Below are positions 26,800 through 34,565 of a stretch of DNA of 64,000 nucleotides, in pieces; positions within the stretch are counted from its first letter, which is position 1; each line of letters begins with the position of its first letter. The notes under the pieces were generated by a model, which saw nothing but the letters and a program-made list of their open reading frames with translations, did no database searches and was not told where the DNA came from. Source of the stretch: Peristeroidobacter soli (lineage in GTDB: Bacteria > Pseudomonadota > Gammaproteobacteria > Steroidobacterales > Steroidobacteraceae). The stretch spans positions 780,640-844,639 of the forward strand of contig NZ_ML142848.1 of NCBI RefSeq assembly GCF_004138485.1. The letters run 5' to 3'. The position numbers and the translations under genes were made by a program.

Positions 26800-27978
26800 A
26801 TGAGCGAACCGGTTTATATCGTTGCCGCCCGCCGTACTCCCATCGGCGCCTTCCAGGGGGCGCTCAGCCCGTTGACCGCTCCCCAGCTCGGCGCCGCCGC
26901 CGTGCAGGCCGCGATCAAGGATTCGGGCCTGTCGGCCGAACAGATCGACGAAACCATTCTGGGTTGCGTGCTGATGGCCGGCATCGGTCAGGCGCCTGGC
27001 CGTCAGGCCGCGCTGGCCGGCGGCGTGCCGCAGAAAGTGCCGGCCACGACCATCAACAAGATGTGCGGCTCCGGCTTGAAGGCCGTGATGATGGCCGCCG
27101 ATCAGATTCGCGCCGGTTCGGCGAATGTGGTGCTCGCCGGTGGCATCGAGTCGATGACCAACGCGCCGTATCTGATTCCGAAAGCGCGTGGCGGCCTGCG
27201 CATGGGTCATTCGGAAATTCTGGATCACATGTTCTTCGACGGTCTGCAGAGCCCGTTCGACGGCAAGATGATGGGCACGTTCGCCGAAGCGACTGCCGCC
27301 AAGTATGGTTTCACTCGTCAGCAGCAGGATGAGTTCGCCGCCGAGTCGGTGCGTCGCGCGCTCGCCGCTGTCGAAGGCAATCACTTCAACAACGAAGTGG
27401 CGCCAGTCACCGTGAAGGATCGCAAGGGCGAGCGCGTCGTCGCGAAAGACGAAACGCCGTTCACTTGTGACATCAGCAAGATTCCGAGCCTGAAGCCCGC
27501 TTTCGCGAAAGACGGCACCGTCACCGCGGCGAGCTCTTCTTCGATCTCCGACGGCGCCTCGGCCCTGCTCATCGCCAGTGCCGCCGCCGTTCGTCAGCAC
27601 AACCTGAAGCCGCTGGCCCGCATCGTCGGTTACACCAGCCACGCGCAGGCGCCGGAGTGGTTCACGACTGCGCCGGTCGGTGCGATTCAGTCGTTGCTCA
27701 CCAAGACCGGCTGGTCCGCGGGCGATGTCGACTTGTATGAAATCAACGAAGCGTTCGCTGTCGTGACCATGGCCGCGATCAAGGATGTCGGCCTCGATCA
27801 TGCGAAGGTCAACATCAACGGCGGCGCTTGCGCGCTCGGCCATCCGATCGGCGCCACCGGCGCTCGCATCCTGACCACGCTGGTCCACGCGCTGCGCAAT
27901 CGCAATCTGAAGCGCGGTGTCGCGTCGCTGTGCATCGGCGGCGGCGAAGCGACGGCGCTGGCGGTCGAAATCGTCTGA
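26800..27978 (+). CDS. Acetyl-CoA C-acyltransferase (thiolase)
   Basis: A 392-residue thiolase, full family length. The nucleophile C89 lies in [14 protein letters not shown]348 in [14 protein letters not shown] and the acid/base C378 in [15 protein letters not shown], so all catalytic residues are present. [10 protein letters not shown] is the conserved NEAF motif. It cleaves 3-ketoacyl-CoA to acetyl-CoA and a shortened acyl-CoA, or makes acetoacetyl-CoA in reverse. ATG 26800 was chosen since it begins the family N-terminus [16 protein letters not shown] strong terminator follows. Confidence 0.92.
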   Translation: MSEPVYIVAARRTPIGAFQGALSPLTAPQLGAAAVQAAIKDSGLSAEQIDETILGCVLMAGIGQAPGRQAALAGGVPQKVPATTINKMCGSGLKAVMMAADQIRAGSANVVLAGGIESMTNAPYLIPKARGGLRMGHSEILDHMFFDGLQSPFDGKMMGTFAEATAAKYGFTRQQQDEFAAESVRRALAAVEGNHFNNEVAPVTVKDRKGERVVAKDETPFTCDISKIPSLKPAFAKDGTVTAASSSSISDGASALLIASAAAVRQHNLKPLARIVGYTSHAQAPEWFTTAPVGAIQSLLTKTGWSAGDVDLYEINEAFAVVTMAAIKDVGLDHAKVNINGGACALGHPIGATGARILTTLVHALRNRNLKRGVASLCIGGGEATALAVEIV

Positions 27979-27992
27979 TTCGAGTGTGTGTA

Positions 27993-28032
27993 CGGGGCAA
28001 CGAGTCGCAAGGCTCGTTGCCCCGTTTTTTTT
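27993..28032 (+). terminator. Strong intrinsic terminator after thiolase
   Basis: CGGGGCAACGAG (27993-28004) pairs perfectly over 12 bp with CTCGTTGCCCCG (28013-28024) around an 8-nt loop and runs straight into eight T residues (28025-28032). This is the clearest terminator in the window. Confidence 0.93.
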
Positions 28033-28087
28033 GGACTATTGACCAGGCAACCAGCCAAGCCTCCGACGACTCGAATCTCTCCGGGCC

Positions 28088-28903
28088 CTACACCGAGATC
28101 GGCGTATCCGGCGAAATCCCCGCGACCTCATAACCGCGCTTGAAGTCACGCACGTGCTTCGACATCCACTTCCTCGCCTCCTCCGCGTTCTTGTCGCGCA
28201 CGGCATTGATGATGCGCTTCTGTGCGTCTGTGATACGGGCGCGGGCTTGAGGCACGGTATCGATCATTCGAGCGAGTGACGGGGCCAGCGCCTGGGCGAG
28301 CGATTGTTTCGCGAGCACCAGCACCTGATTGCGGGAAGCCGCGCCGAGTTGCTCGAAGAACAGCGCGACGATGTTCACGGAGTCCGGGTCGCCTTCCGGC
28401 GAATCGCGAAAGGCTTCGCTGGTCTGAGTCAGCGTGACCAGATCCGCCTGAGTCCGGCGCATGGCGGCCAGTGCCGCGACTTCGGGCTCGATCACCATCA
28501 TCGCTTCCCAAACATCGACGAACGACACCTCGTGCAGCACCAGCGCGTGACGCATTCCGGAAGCAACCTTCGCCGCTTCAGGCCGGCTGACGATCATCCG
28601 CTTGGCCCCAGGCGGCCGCGTCACCAAGCCGGCACTTTCCAGCTGCCTCAGCGCTTCCCGCACCGTGGAGCGATGCACGCGGAATTGCTGTGCGAGCTCC
28701 AGCTCGGCCGGCAGGACATCGCCGCCGCGCAGGGCCCGCGACATGATTTTATGTTCGATCGCGGAGGACACTTTGGTGTACGCGGGCGCGCGCTCGACCG
28801 GGTCGAACATCGAGGCGCTGTCGGTGGATTCAGGAATGGCCGTCGTGGCAGCGCCCGCACGACGCGGCCTGGCGGCGGATATCGTCTTTTTTTTCATGAC
28901 CAT
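28088..28903 (-). CDS. GntR-family regulator, FCD (FadR-like) subclass
   Basis: A 271-residue regulator. After a basic N-terminal tail ([15 protein letters not shown]) comes the winged helix ([36 protein letters not shown]), the GntR signature, then an all-helical FCD domain with [19 protein letters not shown] domains bind organic acids, often through a metal. It is divergent from isovaleryl-CoA dehydrogenase with 110 bp between; a candidate operator sits inside that gene's promoter. It probably controls the branched-chain operon. Start 28903 or 28897 are both possible, neither with a good ribosome site. Confidence 0.9.
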   Translation of the reverse strand: MVMKKKTISAARPRRAGAATTAIPESTDSASMFDPVERAPAYTKVSSAIEHKIMSRALRGGDVLPAELELAQQFRVHRSTVREALRQLESAGLVTRPPGAKRMIVSRPEAAKVASGMRHALVLHEVSFVDVWEAMMVIEPEVAALAAMRRTQADLVTLTQTSEAFRDSPEGDPDSVNIVALFFEQLGAASRNQVLVLAKQSLAQALAPSLARMIDTVPQARARITDAQKRIINAVRDKNAEEARKWMSKHVRDFKRGYEVAGISPDTPISV

Positions 28904-28927
28904 GGTGGCGGGAAGCGAAAGCGGTTA

Positions 28928-28955
28928 TTGACTAAAAGACGGACTGTCGGACAAT
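28928..28955 (+). promoter_or_regulatory. Candidate promoter of the isovaleryl-CoA dehydrogenase operon
   Basis: TTGACT (28928-28933, 5/6) and GACAAT (28950-28955, 4/6) are separated by 16 bp. The transcript would start near 28962, about 50 nt before the GTG start codon. Confidence 0.55.
28944..28954. promoter_or_regulatory. Candidate FCD/GntR operator
   Basis: CTGTCGGACAA (on the other strand TTGTCCGACAG) fits the TNGTNNNACNA type of half-site pair used by FadR-like regulators, departing from perfect symmetry at the outer base only. It overlaps the spacer and -10 of the promoter, so binding would block transcription. Confidence 0.5.
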
Positions 28956-29013
28956 AGGGCAATTCGAGGTCGGGCGCCATCCGCCTGACCGGCACACATG
29001 ACCGGGGGCCGCC

Positions 29014-30171
29014 GTGGAAGATTTCGATTTCGGGTTGGGTGAAGATCTGGACGCATTGCGTGCCACGGTAGCGAAGTTTGCGAGCGAACGCATCGCTCCC
29101 ATCGCCGCCGACGTGGACCGCCAGAACAAGTTCCCGCGCGAGCTGTGGCCCGAGCTGGGCGACCTGGGCCTGCTGGGCATCACCGTCGAGGACGAATACG
29201 GCGGCAGCGGCCTGGGCTACCTGGCGCACGTTCTCGCCATGGAAGAGATCAGCCGCGCCTCGGCGTCGGTGGGCCTGTCGTACGGGGCGCATTCGAATCT
29301 GTGCGTCAACCAGCTGCGTCGCTGGGGCACGCCGGCACAGAAGGAGAAGTACCTGCCCCGCCTGATCACCGGCGAGCACCTGGGCGCGCTGGCGATGAGC
29401 GAGCCGGGCGCCGGCTCCGACGTGGTCGGCATGGGCACGCGCGCCGTGAAGAAGGGCGACAAGTACGTCCTGAACGGCAACAAGATGTGGATCACCAACG
29501 GCCCCACCGCCGACACCCTGGTGGTGTACGCGACGCTCGATCCGGAGCTCAGCGCCCGAGGCATCACGGCGTTCATCATCGAACGCGGCATGAAAGGTTT
29601 CTCCAGCGCCCAGAAGCTCGACAAGCTCGGCATGCGCGGCTCCGACACGTGCGAATTGGTGTTCCAGGACTGCGAAGTGCCCGCCGAAAACGTGCTGCAT
29701 CAGGAAGGTAAAGGCGTGCAGGTGTTGATGAGCGGTCTGGATTACGAGCGGGTGGTGCTGGCCGGCGGTCCGCTCGGCATCATGCGGGCTTGCCTGGATG
29801 TTGTCATTCCCTATGTGCACGAGCGTCGTCAGTTCGGACGGGCCATCGGCACGTTCCAGCTCATGCAGGGCAAGATCGCCGACATGTACACCACCATGAA
29901 CGCCTGCCGCGCTTATGTTTATTCCGTGGCCGCCGCCTGCGATCGCGGCAAGGTCACGCGTTTCGACGCGGCGGGCTGCATTCTGCAGGCCTCCGAGAAG
30001 GCGACGTGGATGGCGCTGGAAGCGATTCAATCGCTCGGCGGCAACGGCTACATCAACGACTACACCACCGGTCGCCTGCTGCGCGACGCGAAGCTGTACG
30101 AGATCGGCGCCGGCACCAGTGAAATCCGCCGCATGTTGATCGGCCGCGAGATCTTCGAAGCGACCGCCTGA
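29014..30171 (+). CDS. liuA: Isovaleryl-CoA dehydrogenase
   Basis: A 385-residue acyl-CoA dehydrogenase that closely follows the isovaleryl-CoA dehydrogenase pattern: [47 protein letters not shown] and [17 protein letters not shown], where E245 occupies the isovaleryl-specific catalytic base position rather than the position near the C-terminus used by other acyl-CoA dehydrogenases. It oxidises isovaleryl-CoA to 3-methylcrotonyl-CoA in leucine catabolism, passing electrons to ETF. The start is GTG 29014. First gene of a plus-strand operon next to its probable FCD regulator. Confidence 0.92.
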   Translation: MEDFDFGLGEDLDALRATVAKFASERIAPIAADVDRQNKFPRELWPELGDLGLLGITVEDEYGGSGLGYLAHVLAMEEISRASASVGLSYGAHSNLCVNQLRRWGTPAQKEKYLPRLITGEHLGALAMSEPGAGSDVVGMGTRAVKKGDKYVLNGNKMWITNGPTADTLVVYATLDPELSARGITAFIIERGMKGFSSAQKLDKLGMRGSDTCELVFQDCEVPAENVLHQEGKGVQVLMSGLDYERVVLAGGPLGIMRACLDVVIPYVHERRQFGRAIGTFQLMQGKIADMYTTMNACRAYVYSVAAACDRGKVTRFDAAGCILQASEKATWMALEAIQSLGGNGYINDYTTGRLLRDAKLYEIGAGTSEIRRMLIGREIFEATA

Positions 30172-30185
30172 TGCCAGACGAGTGT

Positions 30186-30210
30186 CGCATGCAGTCATGC
30201 ATTGCATGCG
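30186..30210 (+). repeat. 8-bp inverted repeat before the LiuC-like gene
   Basis: CGCATGCA and TGCATGCG flank a 9-nt centre (GTCATGCAT) between liuA and the next hydratase gene. It could form a small mRNA hairpin about 30 nt before the start codon. Its role is unknown. Confidence 0.45.
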
Positions 30211-30239
30211 ACCTCTGCCCTAACGTATTTAAGTCAGTC

Positions 30240-31028
30240 ATGAACACCGTCACCACCAGCATCGATTCTCGCGGCGTCGCGACGCTGACACTCAACCGCC
30301 CGGAAAAGCACAACGCGCTCGACGGCGCGACCATGGGCGAAATGTATGAGGCGCTGACCCGGCTCGGCAGCGATCCCAACGTGCGCGTCGTCGTGCTCAC
30401 GGGCGCGGGCGCCAGCTTCTGCGCCGGCGCGGACATCGGCCACATGCGCTCGATGTTGAACTTTACCGAAGAGCAGAACGTCGCCGACGCACAGGTGCTT
30501 GCGAAACTGCTGCGCAAACTCGATGAATTCGAGCTGCCGCTGATCGTACGCGTGAATGGCAACACGTTCGGCGGCGGCGTCGGCCTGGTCGCCTGCGCGG
30601 ACATCGCGATCGGTGCAGCCTCGGCGAAATTCGCGCTGACCGAAGTGCGGCTCGGCATCGTGCCCGCGGCGATCTCGCCTTATGTCGTCGAGGCGATCGG
30701 TAGTCGTCAGGCGCGACGTTTGTTTCTCACGGCGGCACCGTTCACCGCTGACGAAGCCCAAAGCCTGGGATTACTGCATTTCACGACGGCGCCGGAGCAG
30801 CTCGATCAACTCGTCAACGAGCAGGTCGATCATTTGCTACGCGGCGGGCCGCAGGCCGTGCGTGCGGCGAAACAGCTGGTGAAGCGGGTCGCGCACTTCC
30901 ATGATCGAGATGTGCTCGGCGATGAGACCGCCCGGCTCCTGGCACGGTTGCGCGTGAGCCCGGAAGGGAAGGAAGGCCTATCGGCGTTCCTGGAACGGCG
31001 TAAGGCGGGCTGGGTCCCGCAGGACTAG
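30240..31028 (+). CDS. Enoyl-CoA hydratase, LiuC-like (methylglutaconyl-CoA hydratase candidate)
   Basis: A 262-residue crotonase-fold enzyme. SRGVATLTLNRPEKHNALD, ASFCAGADIGHMRSM and GNTFGGGVGLVACADIAIG with FALTEVRLGIVPAAISPYVVEAIG resemble the LiuC hydratases of leucine/isovalerate utilisation. LiuC hydrates methylglutaconyl-CoA to HMG-CoA. The start ATG 30240 gives the family length; the frame is open back to the liuA stop. Position after liuA supports the role, but the intervening carboxylase genes of a usual liu operon are absent. Confidence 0.8.
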   Translation: MNTVTTSIDSRGVATLTLNRPEKHNALDGATMGEMYEALTRLGSDPNVRVVVLTGAGASFCAGADIGHMRSMLNFTEEQNVADAQVLAKLLRKLDEFELPLIVRVNGNTFGGGVGLVACADIAIGAASAKFALTEVRLGIVPAAISPYVVEAIGSRQARRLFLTAAPFTADEAQSLGLLHFTTAPEQLDQLVNEQVDHLLRGGPQAVRAAKQLVKRVAHFHDRDVLGDETARLLARLRVSPEGKEGLSAFLERRKAGWVPQD

Positions 31029-31102
31029 TTGACCACCGTTGTCGTTATGAAACCGGGCTTGGGCACGGATGCCTGGGGCGCCGGACTTGCCCACCGTTGT
31101 CG
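31029..31102 (+). repeat. Near-identical 16-bp direct repeats around dispersed-repeat copy C
   Basis: TTGACCACCGTTGTCG (31029-31044) and TTGCCCACCGTTGTCG (31087-31102) differ at one position. Between them lies GGCTTGGGCACGGA (31056-31069), identical to 34497-34510. The arrangement looks like a short insert between repeated ends, in the 145-bp gap before the SDR gene. Read directly from sequence; origin is inferred. Confidence 0.55.
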
Positions 31103-31173
31103 CGAAATACCCCCTTCTTGCAACGCAAAATACCGGGTAACATCCGACGCCTTCGTAGCGCCTGGGGAGCCCA

Positions 31174-31935
31174 ATGCAGCTGGACGGAAAGCTTGTCACC
31201 ATCACTGGCAGCGGCCGCGGCATTGGCCGTGCAATGGCGTTGGCATTCGCGCAGAAGCGCGCCAACCTCGCCCTCATCGATCTGAGCGCCGAACACCTCG
31301 CGCAGACCAAAGCGCTCTGCGAAGCAGAAGGCGTTCGCGCTGTCACCTATCTTTGTAACGTCACGAGCGAGCAGGAAGTCGAACGCACGCTCGACCAGGT
31401 GGTCGGCGATTTCGGCCGCCTCGATGTGATGATCAACAATGCCGGCATCACCAAAGATGCGCTGCTGGTCAAAGTCCAGGACGGCAAGGTGGTCAACAAG
31501 ATGTCCATGGATCAATGGCGCGCCGTCGTCGATGTAAATCTAACAGGCGTGTTTCTTGGCGCGCGCGAAGCTGCCGCCCGCATGATTGCGTTGGGCAATG
31601 GCGGCGTGATCATCAGCACTTCGAGCATTTCCCGCGCGGGCAACATGGGCCAGTCGAACTACTCCGCCACCAAGGCCGGCGTGGTATCGATGTCCGTCGT
31701 GTGGGCGAAAGAGCTCGCGCGGTACGGAATTCGCACCGGCGCGATCGCTCCGGGCTTTACGCGCACCGAAATTCTCGACACGATGAAACCCGAGATGATC
31801 GAGCGCGCCGTCAGCGCAGTGCCACTGCGTCGCATGGCGGAACCGGCTGAAATGGCGCACGCCGCCCTCTTCATCGCCGAGAACGATTACTTTTCAGGCC
31901 GCGTCATCGAAGTGGACGGCGGTCAGCGACTATGA
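31174..31935 (+). CDS. SDR family oxidoreductase, FabG-like
   Basis: A 253-residue classical short-chain dehydrogenase: TGSGRGIGRAMA (NAD(P) site), NNAGITKDALL, serine in STSSISRAG, catalytic YSATK, and the PGFTRTEI segment. The architecture matches 3-oxoacyl-ACP reductase-like or 3-hydroxyacyl-CoA dehydrogenase-like enzymes. It lies 145 bp after the LiuC-like gene and 102 bp before a second SDR; the shared acyl-CoA context suggests oxidation of a hydroxyacyl-CoA. Substrate not determined. Confidence 0.85.
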   Translation: MQLDGKLVTITGSGRGIGRAMALAFAQKRANLALIDLSAEHLAQTKALCEAEGVRAVTYLCNVTSEQEVERTLDQVVGDFGRLDVMINNAGITKDALLVKVQDGKVVNKMSMDQWRAVVDVNLTGVFLGAREAAARMIALGNGGVIISTSSISRAGNMGQSNYSATKAGVVSMSVVWAKELARYGIRTGAIAPGFTRTEILDTMKPEMIERAVSAVPLRRMAEPAEMAHAALFIAENDYFSGRVIEVDGGQRL

Positions 31936-32037
31936 CGTCAGAATCGCCGCCGGGCGTATCGACTACCCTGAGCGCAATGAACTGATGGTCGCGAGACCCA
32001 GTGGATTCGAAGATCTGAGATTGAGGGGTACAACACC

Positions 32038-32805
32038 ATGAAGTTGAATGAAGTGCGGGCCGTCATCACGGGCGGCGCCTCGGGCCTCGGTCATGCAGTT
32101 GCGCAGCGGCTGATCGCCGCCGGCGCCAAAGTCACATTGCTGGATTTGAACGAAGCCGCCGGCCAGGAAGCCGCCAAAGCTCTGGGCGGCAGCGCGTTCT
32201 TCGCGAAAGTGGATGTGAGCGACGAAGCCGCCGTCGACGCCGCCATCGCCAAAGCCAAGAGCGACATGGGTGGCTTGAACCTCGCCGTGAATTGCGCCGG
32301 CGTCGCGACGCCCCGTCGTCTGGTCAACAAGGAAGGCGCCATGCCCGGCGACTACTTCCGCAAGATCGTCGGCATCAACCTGGTCGGCACGCTGCTGGTC
32401 TCCAAGGCCGCCGCCGCCGCCATGAGCCTCAACACGCCGAATGAAGAAGGCGAGCGGGGCGCGATCATCATGACCGCGTCGGTCGCCGCGTTCGACGGCC
32501 AGATCGGCCAGGTCGCCTACTCCGCTTCCAAGGCCGGCGTGGTCGGCATGACGCTGCCGATGGCGCGCGATCTTTCGACCGCCGGCATCCGCGTCATGAC
32601 CATCGCCCCGGGCATCTTCAAGACGCCGATGATGGCGTCGTTGCCGCAGGAAGCGCAGGATTCGCTCGGCCGGCAGGTTCCGTTCCCGCCGCGCCTGGGT
32701 CGCCCCGAGGAATACGCCGCGCTGGTCACGCACATTTGCGAGAACACGATGTTGAACGGTGAAGTCATCCGTTTGGACGGTGCGATCCGCATGTCGCCGA
32801 AGTAA
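32038..32805 (+). CDS. 3-hydroxyacyl-CoA dehydrogenase type 2-like (HSD10 family SDR)
   Basis: A 255-residue SDR with [25 protein letters not shown], the family-specific inserts around [25 protein letters not shown], and catalytic serine and YSASK ([19 protein letters not shown]). These features are characteristic of HSD10/type 2 hydroxyacyl-CoA dehydrogenases, whose physiological substrate in other organisms is 2-methyl-3-hydroxybutyryl-CoA of isoleucine degradation. With the upstream thiolase, this would complete an isoleucine-type spiral beside the leucine-type enzymes. Confidence 0.87.
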   Translation: MKLNEVRAVITGGASGLGHAVAQRLIAAGAKVTLLDLNEAAGQEAAKALGGSAFFAKVDVSDEAAVDAAIAKAKSDMGGLNLAVNCAGVATPRRLVNKEGAMPGDYFRKIVGINLVGTLLVSKAAAAAMSLNTPNEEGERGAIIMTASVAAFDGQIGQVAYSASKAGVVGMTLPMARDLSTAGIRVMTIAPGIFKTPMMASLPQEAQDSLGRQVPFPPRLGRPEEYAALVTHICENTMLNGEVIRLDGAIRMSPK

Positions 32806-32874
32806 TACCCTTCGACAGACAACGATTAAGAATCGACAAGACGCGAGCGGACACAGCCAACGAGACTGCAAGCC

Positions 32875-34488
32875 ATGACCGAACGTGAAGTGATGGAATA
32901 TGACGTCGTGATCGTCGGCGCCGGCCCTGCTGGGCTGGCGTGCGCGATCCGACTCAAACAGCTCAAGCCCGATCTGAACATCTGCGTGCTGGAAAAGGCT
33001 TCGGCCGTGGGCGCGCACTCGCTGTCGGGCGCTGTGCTCGAATCCGGCCCGCTCGAGCAGTTGCTGCCGAACTGGCGCACCGACTACACCGGCATGAAAG
33101 TGCCGGCGGTGGAAGACGACGTGCGCCTGATGACGCGCACCGGCTCGTTCAAGCTGCCGAACTGGGCGGTGAATCTGTCGCCCATGAACAATCATGGCAA
33201 CTTCATCATTTCGCTCGGCCAGCTGACGCCGTGGATGGCCTCGCAGGCCGAAGCGCTCGGCATCGACATCTTCCCGGGCTTCTCCGCCGCTGAAGCCGTG
33301 TTCGACGAGAACGGCGCCGTCAAAGGCGTGCGCATCGGCGACATGGGGCTCGAGAAGAACGGCGAGCCCGGCCCGAACTACACACCGGGCGTGGAGATTC
33401 ACGCCGCCACGACCGTGCTGGCCGAAGGCTCGCGTGGCTCGATCTCCAAACAACTCATCGCCAAATACAATTTGCGCGACGGCATCGATCCGCCGACGTT
33501 CGGCTTGGGCTTCAAGGAACTGTGGCAATTGCCACCGGGCCGCGTTAAGCCGGGCCGCATCGAGCACGCATTCGGCTGGCCGCTCGATACCGCGACGTAT
33601 GGCGGCAGCTTCCTGTATCACCTCGACAACGATCGCGTGTATGTCGGCTACGTCGTCGGCCTGAACTACAAGGATCCGCGGCTGAAGCCGTTCGAAGCGT
33701 TCCAGCAGTTCAAGAATCATCCGCGCATCAAGCCGTTGCTGGAAGGCGGCGAGATCCTCGCGGCCGGTGCCCGCACGATCGCGGCCGGTGGCTATCAGTC
33801 GTTGCCGCGACTCGACATGCCGGGCGCGATGCTGATCGGCGATGCCGGCGGCACCCTCAACGTCTTCAAGATCAAAGGCATCCATCAGGCCATCCGTTCG
33901 GGCGCACTGGCAGCCGAGCACCTGGCCGAGCAAGGCAAGAGTGCGGGTTTCGATACACGCTGGCGGAACTCGCCCGGCCACCAGGAATTGCACTCGGTGC
34001 GCAACTTCAAGCCGGCGTTCAAACGCGGCCTGTATTTTGCGATGGCCAATGCCGGCATCGAATCGCTGCTGAAAGGCAAAGTGCCCTGGACCCTGCGCAA
34101 TACCGCGGACTGGTCGGCACTGGAGAAGCTGGGCGACTACGCTTCCCCCGATCGCGGTTGGAGCGATCGCAGCTTGCCGCCGCGCGATCGCCTGGCGTCG
34201 GTGTTTTTCGCCGGCAACGTGCATGACGAAGCGCAACCGGTGCACCTGAAGGTGCTGGACACATCGATCTGCGTGACCCGCTGTACCAAGGAATATGGCA
34301 ACCCTTGTCAGAACTTCTGCCCGGCCGGCGTGTATGAAATGGTCGATGACGGCCAGGGCAGCAAGCGCCTGCAGATCAACGCCGCCAACTGCGTTCATTG
34401 CAAAGCGTGCGACATCAAGGATCCGTACGAGATCATCAACTGGACCACGCCGGAAGGCGGCTCGGGTCCGAACTACCAGAATATGTAG
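32875..34488 (+). CDS. Electron transfer flavoprotein-ubiquinone oxidoreductase
   Basis: A 537-residue inner-membrane-associated flavoprotein that moves electrons from reduced ETF (fed by acyl-CoA dehydrogenases) to ubiquinone. The N-terminal YDVVIVGAGPAGLACAIRL binds FAD, AGGYQSLPRLDMPGAMLIGDAGGTLNVFKIKGIHQAI is the conserved core, and the C-terminal CTKEYGNPCQNFCPAGVYE with CVHCKACDIKDP ligates the 4Fe-4S cluster. It belongs functionally with isovaleryl-CoA dehydrogenase. Length matches the family. Confidence 0.95.
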   Translation: MTEREVMEYDVVIVGAGPAGLACAIRLKQLKPDLNICVLEKASAVGAHSLSGAVLESGPLEQLLPNWRTDYTGMKVPAVEDDVRLMTRTGSFKLPNWAVNLSPMNNHGNFIISLGQLTPWMASQAEALGIDIFPGFSAAEAVFDENGAVKGVRIGDMGLEKNGEPGPNYTPGVEIHAATTVLAEGSRGSISKQLIAKYNLRDGIDPPTFGLGFKELWQLPPGRVKPGRIEHAFGWPLDTATYGGSFLYHLDNDRVYVGYVVGLNYKDPRLKPFEAFQQFKNHPRIKPLLEGGEILAAGARTIAAGGYQSLPRLDMPGAMLIGDAGGTLNVFKIKGIHQAIRSGALAAEHLAEQGKSAGFDTRWRNSPGHQELHSVRNFKPAFKRGLYFAMANAGIESLLKGKVPWTLRNTADWSALEKLGDYASPDRGWSDRSLPPRDRLASVFFAGNVHDEAQPVHLKVLDTSICVTRCTKEYGNPCQNFCPAGVYEMVDDGQGSKRLQINAANCVHCKACDIKDPYEIINWTTPEGGSGPNYQNM

Positions 34489-34496
34489 TCTCGAGT

Positions 34497-34550
34497 GGCT
34501 TGGGCACGGACGCCCTGATGCAGCGGGCACATGGAGGTGCAGGAGCTGCC
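34497..34550 (+). repeat. Dispersed short repeat, copy B (longest)
   Basis: The segment carries both modules of the repeat: GGCTTGGGCACGGA (34497-34510), shared exactly with 31056-31069, and the 34-bp GATGCAGCGGGCACATGG...AGGAGCTGCC (34517-34550), shared at 29/34 with 7737-7770. It fills most of the gap between the ETF oxidoreductase and the next gene. GGGC/GCCC complementary ends suggest a hairpin-forming element. Confidence 0.6.
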
Positions 34551-34565
34551 CGAAGGGCCGCTGAC

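Noticed and set aside
31963-34530. An 855-codon open frame on the minus strand opposite the HSD10-like SDR and ETF-QO genes
   Set aside because: It mirrors two clear genes; its composition is Arg/His/Ala-rich without any domain. High GC at third codon positions removes antisense stops.
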